Of a stretch of 64,000 nucleotides of DNA, positions 12,501 to 27,000 are shown one piece after another; within the stretch, counting starts at the first letter, position 1; the number at the start of each line of letters is the position of its first letter. The translations under genes were made by a program, and so were the position numbers. Source of the stretch: Pelobates cultripes (Eukaryota > Chordata > Amphibia > Anura > Pelobatidae); NCBI GenBank assembly GCA_933207985.1, contig OW240924.1, forward strand, positions 71,616,517-71,680,516, written 5' to 3'. Under the pieces are notes generated by a model. The model saw nothing but the letters and a program-made list of their open reading frames with translations. It made no database searches and was not told the origin of the DNA.

Positions 12501-15500
12501 TTCAGTCGGGTACGCACAATACATGGGGCCCCCCCACCACCACCAACCGGCGGTTATACAGCGTGGGCCAGGGCCGCAACACATGGCGGCAGACACCCTG
12601 GTGCAGGGGTCCACAGGGCGGAGGGTCCCCTGGAGTGACGGGCCCGGTCGCAGCTGCAACCCCTGTATGTATGCCACTGTACACACACATACATACAAAC
12701 ACATACAAACAGACACACATATATACAGACACACATACACACACAGACACATAAATACAAACACACATATATATAAACACACACAGACACACCGACAGAC
12801 ATACACACACACATATAGAGTAACATTCATACACACATACATACAAACAAACACACACATATACAAAATATTTTAGTCACCCTCCTATTTCCTACCTTTT
12901 AGATGCAGGAGGGTAACTTCCCTGGGGTCCAGTGGCGGCTCAGCCTGATGGGAGCCAGAGTTTCCACTCGGACTCCCTCCTCTCTTCCTCCCACGCGGCT
13001 CCCGTTGTAAGCTGGGAGGAGTGATGGGGCAGTCACTTCCTCCCAACTGTGATGTCATCAAAGGGGACCCGGTCGTGCTCTTAAAGTGCTGCAGCACTGA
13101 CTGGGCCCCCTGGGAATCCATAGTCATCGGGTTGCCCTAACAGCATGGGCCAACCGATGGGCCCCTTAACGTACGGCCCCGGCGGTTAGATGGCACGGGC
13201 TGGGGCCGCAACACATAGCAGTGGGCACCTGGTCGCAGGAGTCCGCAGGGCGGCCAGTGTGACAAATGCCCTATGGTCTGGTCATTTGCCACGAGCTCCT
13301 GGAGGAGCCTGCTAGCCAGCCTCTTGCCCCAGGATTATGGGTCATACAAAATACCCAAATTTGCAAACTACTCTGTTTGTGTGATTTGGGACTATGTTGT
13401 TCTGGAACCGAACAACTGCATGAACCAGAGACCACCCAGGAGCTTGTTAAGCCCAATTGACACTGTGTTTAAGGGTAGAACTATGGATTCCTTTCAGTAG
13501 TTTGTTCGGTTTTAAACTACCGAACTCGACAGACCGTTAGCACTGATTTCATGGAACTGTTTTGGGCATAGGACCATGTGCATGGTCTGTCACAATTATG
13601 ACTTCCATAGAAATCCTGAACCGATCTGGGTGATTTTTGGAAATGTTGGTTACCCAGATCGGAGCTATCAGTAGATGTGACCTTTGTGGGGTTTTCATAT
13701 GTTTTGGGGGATTTTGTTATATTGCCTGTTTCTATACTGAGAGATAATTCAATTTTATGTTTGTGTGCTCAGGTAATTATCTCTCAGGCACAGGGGAGGA
13801 GTATGTTAGATGTTTGCTTGTAACTAGTCTCCTCTCAGGTCTAGGGGGAGGGATTATCCTGTTTTGTGTGGGAGTGTTATGGGTGTGTTTGACTGTGTCT
13901 AAACTGTATAAAAGCAGGCCATCTGACCAGATTAAAACATTCCATCTTGTAATCCCAGAACTATGTGTCATCTGGTTACTGGGAGAGGAGAGGGCTAATC
14001 ACTACTCCAGCTTGTTCTAGTGTGGAGGATTCAAAAGGGAAAGTCATTGTAAGGACTACAATTTCCAGGATTAAGAGTCATCAAGTGCCTGGGGGTGGAT
14101 AAAGCGAGTTCCCCATTCGGTTCCAGGGCCCCAGTCCAACCACGGCGACTGTGAGCAGAAGTGCTGTGGTTTGTCCCCTGTTCCAGCTAGGAAGAGGTCC
14201 TTGGCAGAGGTACCCAGCTAGGGGTACAGGGAGCTTTATTACAGCCGGGTCCCCTGGAGTGACAGACCCGGTCGCAGCTGCGATCGCGGTATGTAGTCCA
14301 CTGCGTATATTATGTTTCAGTGCCAGAGTTTTTTGGTGTGTGTATATGACATTTCAAGGCTCAAGGTATTTGTCAGCTCTCCTTGTTTGTGTATAATGAT
14401 CTCAATGTAAGGCACAATGGATATCAGTGACATGGATTTTATGTACCAAACGGGAGAGACCAAAATCTAATTTAGTCCTAAAAAGGCAACAAATTTTCCA
14501 CGTTTGAATATGTTAGAGATGGAAATACAATCCTTCATGCTGGCATGTTTCACACTCTGAAAAGTTGTTGTTTTTTTAGTTCTGGCACCAAAAATAACAT
14601 TAAAAATGACTGTGTCTAATTTCATAAAGAGAATTATTTAAATTCCAATATAAATGGATTTCCATAAATTTTACACCTGGCATTTCCAGACAGTAAGGCT
14701 AAGTAAAAAATTATCTTATTACAGAGTTGGTTTTAATGTAAGATTAGGACACACAAAATCTTTAATTATGACCAAATATCTTTACTTCCTGTGTTCATGA
14801 AGGGAATGGTTGAAGTGATGGCCGAAAACTACCATAACATTTGGGCAAAAAAGAAAAAGATGGAACTGGAGAGCAAAGGTGAGAGAAAGACCTTCCAATA
14901 ATTCCCCTTGTGGCGTGGCTGTATCAATAATCCTACAAAAAAATGGCGTCCAGTGTGGAGAAAATGTCCATCTTGTCCTTAGTGACAGAGCACCTGTGTA
15001 AACCTGTTAATAACACAGAAAAAGCCATCAAGACGTATAACTGTGCTCCAAAGACTTGGCTTTAATTAGGCAACAAGCATGTCTATACTTTAAATAAGTT
15101 TGCTCACCCTGCAAACTTAAATGTTATAGATAAGCCCTCTCTGTGTCAAATGTGCAGTAGATGAACTATTGGTGTCTCTTGTTGCAGGTGGGGGAAGCCA
15201 TCCATTGCTGGTTCCATATGACACCTTAACAGCAAAAGAGAAAGCTCGAGATCGAGAGAAGGCTCAGGAGCTTTTCAAGTTCCTGCAAGTGAACGGATAT
15301 GCCATATCCAGGTAGAAAACAATGTTTTCTTATTCTGCAATGTATCAAAGTATCTGTTGTTGTTCTGCTTGAGTTCAAATTAATTTGCGTTATTTTCAAA
15401 ACTCCATCTGGTAATATGTCTGATTTGTGTGATTAACACTAGGGGATTGAAGGATATGGAGCTGGACGCTTCCTCCATGGAGAAGAGATTTGCTTTTAAA

Positions 15501-18500
15501 TTCTTGAAAAAAGTTCTCCAATATGTGGACTCTGCACAGGAGTTTATTGCACATTTGGGTAAGAATCCCATGTATGACAGACTTCATTATCTACTTGTAC
15601 AGGACTTAAAATTGTGGTTCAAGCATTCATTTTAGATATTCCATGCTAGAATGTGTTCCTTTATAACCATGTTTTATTTTGTCAGTTAGTATATCATAGG
15701 ACTTTTAATTGTTTTCCAGAGTGGTGTTCATATTCTCATACTAGCCAACAATAGATATACTACTTTTGTTATTTTTCACTTTATAACATACCACAGATTT
15801 GAAAATACTGAGTAGCATTGGTAAGTTCAGTACAGCTAGATACAAGTTGCTCTTTTACTAGTTACCAGTGAAATGGTTAATGAAAACATTGATTTATCAG
15901 ATGTCTATACAGTTACATTTGTGAGCGTCATCTAAATGCTTTAATTTTCATGATGGGGGAACAAGGAATATATGTATTGTTCGTTATTTAATCAATCTGT
16001 TCTTAAAATAAATCAGATGCAGTAAAATTATTGCATGTGCCATATATGTATCTCAACAGAGGCTGTTGTTGGCAGTGGCAAAAGTGAGAAATCCCCACAC
16101 GAACAAGAAATCAAATTTTTTGCAAAGGTGAGCATAAAAATGAATCACTACAGCCACTCTTGATATAGCTTGTTCAGATCCCTCTAATTACCATTTATCA
16201 TCTGCCTCCCCCTTTTAATATTAGATTTATTGTATCGTGAGAGCTGCTTATATCTAGGATAGTTTGTTTCATTGTCTGCATGGTACTTTTAAATACTGAC
16301 GGCCTAAAAACAGTTAAGAAAAAAAAATACAAAATCTATTCTATCAGTGATAGATCATGCCCGCTCTGCTGTTAAAGATGAGGAACAAGCTATTATCAAC
16401 GTTGTACAATGCTCAGTGAATAAATAAACTCTGCCGTTCTTAACGTGCTCAGCTGTGAGGCCTTGATATGAAATTACCATCTGCTCTACTTAGATTCTGT
16501 TAGAATCCATCTGTCAGATTATTCATCACATTATGTTACAGATGATCCAGGTAAACCAGAGATCTCTTCTTTTTTTTTTCAAGGTTCTCCTCCCGCTAGT
16601 TGACCAGTACTTTAAGAACCATTGCCTCTACTTTCTCTCCTCCCCAATTAAAACTCTCAGCAGCAGCGGGTATGCTTCAAACAAAGAAAAAGAGATGGTG
16701 GCAAGGTATGTATAGAAACATCAGAGACACAGAGAAATTCTTAACGCGGCCATCCTTTATGTTTGTGAATTAAACTACCTACAGCAATCAATTAGCTATC
16801 ATGGATCTGTGGTTTATAAATATGGGTTAGCCATCACTGTCCCAGGCGATGACAAAACACAGAAGCAAAAAATATCTTGAATGGGCCTGGAGCCACTGCA
16901 GGGTGTAGAAAGGTAGTGTAATATTTAAGTATCAAATTACTAGCCATATTTTAGAACATGTATACACTACATGTATAGTTTATAAATCATTTTTGTTAAC
17001 TGAGGAAGTTAGAATTTAAAAAAATAAATAGCATGAAATCGAAACAAATAAAAAACTTCCGTATGGCTAATCTTCGAGACTCTATTTGTCAGTAAAATCA
17101 CAGGAGGCTGCGGAATATAATTTTAATATGTAAAAATTATTTGTTAGTGAATGTAAGAATAATCAAAGAATGTAAGAATAATCCAATCTATAAACAGTAA
17201 AAATAGGGGTATGCTTTGTGTGACATTATGTTAGTAAGTAAGTCTCTCCCCTAATTGTTAATATATTTTAATAAAATGGCTATAATGAATATGGTGAAGG
17301 ACGGTTATAAAGACCAATATATCTTCAACTACAAAGAGAGAACAGATGGAATCTAAGATAACATTTAAAAAACATTGTAAATAAAACCAAGAGTATAAAC
17401 CAGCAAGATGATGTACCATATATCACACAAAGAGTTACCGTGAAAGTTGGAGATTACGAAACATCAATACGCCTGTAAACTGGCTTCTCTGCTTTAAAAT
17501 GATAAACTTAATGCTGAATGTTCACAGGATGTTTTCTGGCAATGTATCCATTCTTGACAGAATAGAGTAATTACAAAAGATTATGAAGTTCAATTCATGT
17601 AAAAAAAAAATTAAAAAAACAACTTAGCCTTGAATATACACACACTATACAGAAAAGGTCTATGCACCTTTCTTATCCGAAGTTCTTTTGTTTGTTATAA
17701 AAATATTTGAATAATATTAAGTACAAAGTTCCAAAACTAGTTACAAGGAGAGTAGAAGCCTGATGCAAATCATCTGATGTAAAAGCTTATTTATGTCCTT
17801 AACATATCATTATAATAAGCCTGTAATAAGATATGTGTGTAAGTTTATGGGACCTACTCTTGCTGGCAGATGTTTTACAGACAACCCGACGTACTGTATT
17901 TATTTTATGTATATAAACTTCCAAATATTCTAATGTTTCCTTTTCAGCATGAAGTTGGGAAGTATTGCACGGCAAAATTGTTAGTAATGAAATATCTGTG
18001 TCCTCTTATTTATTCTGATGTGATATACTAGCAAGTTGGATTCTTTATGCTTAGGGTTTTGTATGTAATGGGAATTAATCAGGGCTTTAAAAATGTTCCT
18101 GAGCTAGTGATTGGGTTTATTAATATGATGAGTGTATATTATGTATGTATGTCACATTCAAAATCCAGCGCACTCATTCACTAAACATCAATTTCAAGTC
18201 TCACAGAATGTAATAGTTTTAGATATATTTGATTTTCTCACCATTGTAGGTAGTATTTTGTATATTCCTCATTCTCCGAACCTCTACCAGAGGTGTCGGA
18301 GTCTGATCTTTCTGCTCAGTGTCTTATCTCGGAAAATCTCCTGCTTCATCCTACATTTTTAAGTCAGCTGTTATGACCATATCTCATGTTTAGCTTGGTT
18401 AATTCTTCTTGGACATAAATCACGACAATTGATACAAGGTAGCTGTTTCCTTATAGTACAGATTCCAAAACATTTGTAACTTAAGCCATTATTATTGTTT

Positions 18501-21500
18501 TCTCAACTTTTTAAAATCCAAAGTCTACTGCAGAATATTTAGTTTAACCAAGTAAAAATTGTACTAATATAGTTTTTGTGGAGACTGATTAATTCCAAGG
18601 TGAAGTCATTTGACATGAATGTACAGTAATTAAAAAATGAAGAGCAAATAAGTATTTTTTTTTGTGTTTGTTATTTTTAAATGTGAAAACATTCGAGAAT
18701 AACATACATCTAAAATAAAATCTCACAAAAAAATCTGTGAGAGAATTTGGCAGAACGAGTTGGGGATTGTGCAGTGTACACGAGGCATGGGAGACTTTCA
18801 TAAATGGAATTAAGTAATTATTAAGAATGAAAACATATGATAGTCATTGTACGGACCTTGTGGGGAAGACCATTGTGAAAAAGGATTGATTGATAGATTG
18901 ATAGATAATTTTTACGAGATTTGTCATTTTCCTCACGTGACTGGAGTCATAGCCGGAACTCATGTGCCATATATTAGTATGTAAGATCATTTGTCATTTG
19001 TACTTTGAAGGATTATTGAATTTTAATTTGAAAGGAATTCTCAAACAATTTATGAACCAAAGTAAGGGTTGGCCCACTTAGCTGTGAGTATTGCTTCTTT
19101 TTTTTTCCCCCAACACAATTCTCTCTTTTCCTCAACTGAAACTTGTTTTCATTCATTTCTCTTCATCTTTCTTCTTCTCTGCTTCAGTCTGTTCTGCAAA
19201 CTGGCAGCTCTTGTCAGACATAGGATTTCACTCTTTGGTAAGTCATTGTGATTAAAGTGAAAGTGTTAACACCAGGGCTCTGAACATTTAACAAACAACA
19301 ACAGTATTTATGTTTGAGGCATGTCTACCTGCCTGTTTTTTAATCATGGATTTTTTTTTTAGATGAATGGCTTGAGAAAATATATTTTTTTTGTTTTTTC
19401 ATTATTTATTTTATGACAACCTGATGACTGTTACAAGTCTAAAGACTGTGTGAGGTTTACTTTTATGTTTTAGTTAATAACACACGACATTCCATGTTTT
19501 TATCAATCCCAACAACTAACGGTTTGAGTGTCAGGGAGAAGGTGAGCAGGCCACTGTGTGTTCTGTGATGCAAAGACTTTAAGACAACTGACTGACATAG
19601 AAATGGCTGCTGTTTTGTCATTTTCACAAATGTGTGTTTAAAATTGTCCAGTTACTATACTGCATGGCTGTGTTCTAGGAAAGTGCAGAAACTGTCACTA
19701 TATTATTTGCAAAAGCACTTTACTAGTGGAGAGCTAATCTCAAATATGTAAAAGAAAATAAAAATGGATCAGTGCTTAGTAACAGTATTATTACTGGTAA
19801 ATTCGAATATATTATTTGTTTACATTTTTTTTATGAAATAATGGCTAGTTAAATGAATAGTATGACAGAAAATAATTAAGTACTGAACATAAATGTTGCA
19901 TTGCATATGAATCTGTTTGTGTTGGGTTTGTATCATAAAATTGCTCATGTTGCTTTGCTAACTAATCACAGGATCTATATTGCCTCCTTTTGGCTAAAAA
20001 ACAAAAACAAAAAAAGCACACAAAAAAAAAAACTTGATACATTTTTCAAATTGTACTTCTGCTAAATTACTGTTAAGCAAAGAGCTGTGAGAAAGGGTTA
20101 AACATGTGTATTCTTGATGTGGTACGCAATGCACACTCTATCACCATGTGGATATTAATACATTAACAGTTTGATCTAACACGTATTGCAAAGTACAAAG
20201 TCACTATTTTTTTATATTTTAACAGTCATTAGAATTGTATGTCGACATTACATGTACCGGATATGGTATGAGCATGATACAATGTAAAATATAAATTATT
20301 CAGGAGGGGCACTGTTTGTTTATTTGGACGGCTGTATTAACACCTTACATTGCACATACTGAGTAAAGCAGTCTTATTGCTTTGGATACAATGTAAAATA
20401 TAAACAGTGCCTAAATTCAATACATTATATAAGAATATCTAAACATGTACTGTGCATGCCCCCTGCTGTAGTGTGTGCGGGCACATATACTAACCCAGTG
20501 GTTCTTAACCTTTTCCTTTGATAGTAACACAAATTATAATGTCTCATTTCTACATCACTAATATTATATATCCTAAAATGAGTTCTGCAAAATACATTCA
20601 TTGAGATTTGTGGGTTCCCGCTGCACAGTTGCAGACAATGCTAATATGGTATACATTTTTGACATGTGCAGTTAGTTGGAACATAACAGAAGTTGCATGT
20701 GTTTTGGACCCACTGAAGCAGCCCTGTGACAGATTTGAATGCCATTCTAAAGGTTAAGAACCACTGTATTAACCTCTTGAAGACAGATTATTGCTAAAAC
20801 TGTAATGATAGAAGGGAATTTCCTAAAGCCTTGCCAAAAAGGGATCAAAGGGCATTGTTTATTACCCGCACACGTGGTTCCAGTGCAGGTCATATAGATG
20901 TATTGTGCATACCTTTGTCATAGTTGGCATCCTGTGTAATCTCTTTTAGAAAGATTTGTTTGTGGCGCAGTTTACAAAACATTCTAAATTAATCTTTACC
21001 ACTGTTTATCAGCAATTTTCCCCTAAAAGCTTTTTTTTTGTCCAGTCCACTATAATTCCTATTACCTTGTATGTCATCAATCAACCTGCTGTGTGTCAGC
21101 AACTCATTTACTGCTAAACTAGACGTTATATGCTAGAGTCCCTAAGTAACAAGATCATATAATAGCACATAATCCGTATCGTGTTTAACATAATTTTGTG
21201 TGCATTCAGTAATGTCAACACTTATGTATCTTTTACAGGAAGTGATTCTTCCACCATGGTGAGCTGTCTACACATTCTCGCCCAAACACTTGACACACGG
21301 TAAATTTTATTTTCTAAGTAGTTTTTACCTAGTAAGAGATTTACATTCTGTTTAGCTTTGTGTGCTGCTTTTAAAAACAAAAGTAATAATTTAATTTTAT
21401 TTATGCCAACGGGAGTCAAAATGCACATAAATCTCAATATATTTTCAGATTTTTTTTTATTGTCTGAATATTGACAAAGGGTATCACAAATTAGTATGCA

Positions 21501-23998
21501 TCTGCTAAATACAAATGGAGAAAATGTTTATTTAATGTGTCTTGTTTCAATCTAAATATTTACCTAGTGTGGCTACAATATTTTGAGAAATGGTCACACT
21601 CCATTTGTCCACATAACACTTTGTGACATGCCATGGCAGAAATGGACGCATTATTTTGATTTTAGACATCACTGTCCAACATTTCAAATAGTAAGGGTTG
21701 TAGTTCCTCCAGATGCAACAGTTAAGCCTTGCTAAATAAATTATCTGATATAATAAAGCCTTTGGACAAAAATTCTTGAAGGACACATCTGGTCCGCTCC
21801 GTATGTGTTGATCAGCCCTGCTCTAGGATACATAGTTACATAGTTGGGCTGAAAAGAGAGATAGTCCATCAAGTTCAGCCTCATAATTATTATGAGAACA
21901 CACGTATGTAAAAATATACATGTAACATATTTTTGTAAAATATGCATAAACTAATAATAATACAAATTAATAATTTTATCAGTTGTGCATGCTGATGTAT
22001 TAAAATCACCCTGAAAGCTAGTTTTAGAACTTATTTTGTGTTGCCATTTGATAAATCAACAACACCATAATTAAATTGTAAAATGATGTCACAGCGTAAT
22101 TTTTTATATGATGTTCCTTCACTATGTGAGAAGAAAGAGATGAAGGGCTCGGGTGCAAAATCTTGGTTATTTTTCTTTGAGACCTAGTAGATGAAAGTGA
22201 GAATTTGCGCTCTCTGACTTTGCACCTATTAGCAAGTAAATCACACCATTTTAATTTTACAGCAAAGTTATCATGTTTTTTTTAATATCTTAGTACAGTG
22301 ATGAAGTCTGGATCAGAATTGGTGAAGGCTGGTGTTCGTGCTTTCTTTGAAAATGCTGCTGAAGATCTTGAGAAAACTTTGGAGAACCTTAAGCTGGGGA
22401 AATTTACTCACTCAAGAACCCAAATGAAAGGCGTTTCACAGAATATTAATTACACCACAGTGGCCCTCTTGCCAATCTTGACTTCCATCTTTGAGCATGT
22501 GGCTCGCCATCAGTTTGGAGTGGATTTGCTTTGTACGTTGATTTTTAATTATTTCCTATCCATTGCTAAATGTGTTTTACAATATTACAGTAGAATATGG
22601 GGTATTACCATTACTACCTACTAAACTGTCACATAAACCTTGCAACATGATGCTAATGCTATGGTTTACATGGAGCAAAACTGGATATTTTCCAACTTTC
22701 ATCTTTTTCAGTAATTAATACAATGACTTTTCAACATTTCTGAGAGAAACAAAATGTTTAAAGTTGGGAGTGTATAAGTCTATTGGATAGGGGGAGCCAA
22801 AGTATGACTGTTAGTGGCTGAAAATATGCACATTTGAAAATATTTAGTCAGTCTTTTATGCTCTGTTATAAGATCTGCAAAATAAGGAGAACTCTCATGT
22901 ACAATCATTAAGGGTTTGGTGAACCGAGTGATCCATGCATACTGCTTTCTTTGTAAGCTTTTACCATAAGAGGCCAATCTTACACTGTTAGCATGCAGGA
23001 TGTGCATACATCGGAACAGTGATGTACTGAGTCAAATAATCTAACATTCCATGAGATTCGCGCTAAAACGTCTGTAAAAATATAGAGAGAGATACAAATA
23101 ATAGTGCAGACTATCTGAATTAACACCACAAATACAGCTGGGGATATGAGGGAGAGAACTTTGGAGAGGGAAGGAGCTTTGAATAACCAGAGCCAGGGGT
23201 GATAGGGCTCTGGTACATGTGAGTTCTCTCACTCATATCCCCAGCTGTATTTTTGGTGCTAATTCAGATAGTCTGCACTATTATTTGTGTCTCTCTATAT
23301 ATTTTTACAGACGTCTTAGTGCGCTTTTTTGGTAACTATCTATTTTGTATATATCTTGGTGTATCACTGTTTTTAGTGCCGCTTATTTGTCTGTACCACA
23401 CTCTATAGCGCTTACACACCTGTTGTTCTTTTAATGCTGATATAGGTGTACACATTTTAACCAAATATGACAAAATTGAAATAATGTCTGCCTTAAATAA
23501 AGACAAGTTCTATATACAAAGTATAGCACAACGTCACCGAAAAAATTTAAATAAACAAGCTTGGGTTTAGTAGACTTGTGCATTTGGTTAGTCACAAATT
23601 GCAATTCGTCTGACTATGGGCAATTGGTAAGTCATCCGAATTCCATAACTCTGAAGCGCCATATGACCAAGTTCTGAATAAACTGAACCAGACAATGGAT
23701 AAGCTGGTTCGGTTTATTTGTGATTCAGAGTTGTGCCTGTGGCAGCAAAGAAAGACATGATTAATGGTTAGGGGACTCCCACTAAATAAATAAATTAGGG
23801 TTCCGCTGGACTGGATTCTTAAATTCTGAATGCTCACAAGTAAGAAAACACTAAATTGAGCGAATGTTGACTGAATGTGAATCAAGTAAGAATGGTAAAC
23901 TACCATTTTAATCAGTCAAAATTCAGTTGGGATTTGGTTGACCAAATTTCGATTGGAATTATCTTCAGGAAATAATAGTTGTTAGATAGATATATATA

Positions 23999-24089
<91 letters not shown>

Positions 24090-27000
24090 TGATTCCAATG
24101 CTTGGACTCCTGTTGTGAGGGGAAAAAAACATATCTTTTATTCAGGCATCTGCCATGGTGAATCACACGTTTTAGTTCTCAAGTGGAACTTTCGCCAGTT
24201 TTTGACCATTTTCTTATGCCTAAATCATTGTTCTGAAAATTAGCATTGACAAAATTCTGGCGAGCTGAACAGGATGCATGGACAATATTAGATCGACTGA
24301 ACAAAATGCCCCCCACCCTGACTGGACGAACCAATTTTTTTGTTTTTGTGCCATGCACAATTCTTGTCATTAGTGAATTTGTGTTTAAACTGTAGGTTAA
24401 TAAACACACCTTTTTAAAGGATTCTATATAATGCATTATGCATTATATGAATTTATTTTATATATTTAAAAAGGCTTTCCGAAGTCCAAAATATTTAATA
24501 CTGATGTTAATCCTCCATTTTGCTGCAGAGAAGCATTGGATGGCAATCAGAACAGAGTGAAATGAGCAGGGGACAGAAAGGTATGGGGGTGAGGATCGGG
24601 CTGTGTAACAGGCAGCCTACAGTAGCAGGTGCACTCACAGTGCAGTTGCTACAATTGAAAAGTTGTGTATTCATCATTTTAATCAGCAAAAAAATATTTT
24701 GGAGTCTGTGTTATTGGACACAAGGTACAATAAAACAGCTAATATGATTTATTTTGGGCTTCCCTCCTATGTTGTTACCTGTGCACTGCTACCTGAATGC
24801 AGTTCCACAAACCTATACAGTGTTATTACCAGCAACCTGATCTCATTGATGGGGGAAGAAAATCACTGATAATTACTTAAGCCTCTGACAGATCAATGGC
24901 ATATCCCATTAACAAGCTTTTTACCTAAACCTAATCCTATATAGCTGAAAAACTAATGGATGTCTTCAGTTGTTCTAGAGTGGTAAAAATACTTGATTGC
25001 TGTATTAACTACCTAACCCTACCTGCATAATTGAATGTAGCATAACAAGTTAAAGTTTTCAATGCAGAAAAGCATCTCTAACCTGTGACACAATCACTTA
25101 AATAAACAGATTTTTTTTAAATTGAATGAATTGAATTCCCAGGACCAGCATAAGAAAACCAGGATAACCACACATGACCCCATCTTATTATCCTTGCTGC
25201 TTGTTGGACAACTAAACTAAGGGAGATCACAAGGACCACATTTGACCCACTCATTAACATATTGTGTGTTGAGGTGGAAGAATAAAAAACAAATATTGGT
25301 CTCCATGATTTTATGGTAAACCACAGTGGTTTTAGTGAATGCTCTGTTTTCCACACAAGTGTTTAGACTTAAATATATACTAAGCAGAGGCAGCGCTTAA
25401 CTCTTGCCCTATCATTAAATGTTGTGGTGTTTTGGAATGGGGTTAATAATATAATGGATAGTTCAGGGGTTGCCTTTAGTACATTGACATTGCCACTTCT
25501 TTCTCATTATCTACATGTTCTCCAAACCAATGTCTTGAAGGAAATCCCACCTTCCAGCTCCATTTATATCACAAGGAAGTATCCAATTATTTGACCAGTA
25601 TTATAATAAAATAACCTGCCAGCCATTATCCCAATAAAAATTAAATGTTTATAGTGACATAACTCTTTTGTCAGCCCTGGTCCCCTAACCTCTGCTCTAC
25701 TTACTACTCTGTAATTAGCTTAATTTAGATACATCCATTTACTGTGCATGAGACTGCTAATTGGATAATGAAGACATTAAGCTGTTACTTTAAGATGTAT
25801 TACTCCTTTTTTTGTTGCTGGGTTCATTCAACCTCTTCAAGGCTAATGATGAGCAAGACAGCTAGCATATAGGGGAATCTACTAATGTCCTAGTTATTAA
25901 GGGACTCTTGGGCAGAAAAATTAGGAGCTCAGGACTTTTTGGAAAGGGCAGAATTAAGGAACATCTCTATCACCTTTCTAATAAGGAAACATAATGGAGT
26001 AATGTAAGAATTAAGATTTGAGAACTGGAATAGAGGGGACCATTTTATTATTATAATGTAGGTAATATGTGAATGGGATACTGTGAAGCAAAAGACAATA
26101 TAAATTGGCAGGTGACCATTAAAACCAGGGAATCAAGCCATACCCTGATCTTCTTGGAGTACATATTTTAAAACCAGGGAACAATTGTTTTTTTGGTCAG
26201 TAAGCTTGGATACATCATATCTCATCCAAGATATTATTAGCTCATACCATAGTACATGATAAGCCAAGAGTAGACCAACTCGTCTCATTCTTTTATGGAA
26301 TGATAAGATAGGGCGTCAAAAAAGAAGCAGTATGTAAGAATTAACTTTTATGATGCTGTGAGAATGACCTGGTATTGCTATGTACATATTAAGATCCACC
26401 CATGTTAATATGTCTGCCAGTCCCCTCTTACTTTGTAACCACAGTCTCTCCAATTTGTTTCCCTTGTTCTTATAACCAGCCCTGCCAGTAACTGACTTTA
26501 ATGATGATTTTATCATTGGATGTTGGGACTCAGGTTTTCATTAACATAAATAGGTAATATTAATGCATGGTTGTAGTTGTCCCATTAAAATCACTAGAAC
26601 TATTTCTCTAAACAACGATTGTTATTTGTCTGTTGTGTAATAACAACCTTACTGTGTACTTTAGTCAGATGTGGGAATTGATACTTCATATTCAGTAAAA
26701 GAAAATATGTTTGCAGTTAGGTCTGTGAAATACGCTGCTCATATAGGCTGATTTCTCAAATACTTTTGATATCATGAAAGGCTTTTTACCTTTCTATCAG
26801 ACATACATGCATGGTTGGTCACTACATGTATGACAGTGAATTATTTTTATGGTTGCTGGGGCAGGGCATGACCTAACGTTATATATGTTTAAATTGTTGC
26901 ATTACTCCGGGTCAACAAATGCCAGTTCTTGTAAAGGTTCTACTTGAAATATGTGCCTTTTTTCAGTCTAACTAAAGCTGTAACTTTGCTTGCTGATCTT

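Larger units (their letters stand above)
14879..16583. other. Short introns between E5 and E9
   Basis: The intron parts 14879-15187, 15312-15442, 15559-16059 and 16128-16583 are AT-rich, without repeats I can name. This is the densest run of exons in the window. Confidence 0.5.

Noticed and set aside
12489..12876. Overlapping 90-125 codon frames rich in C/V/Y or H/T
   Set aside because: Translation of the CA-rich microsatellite and the neighbouring repeat.
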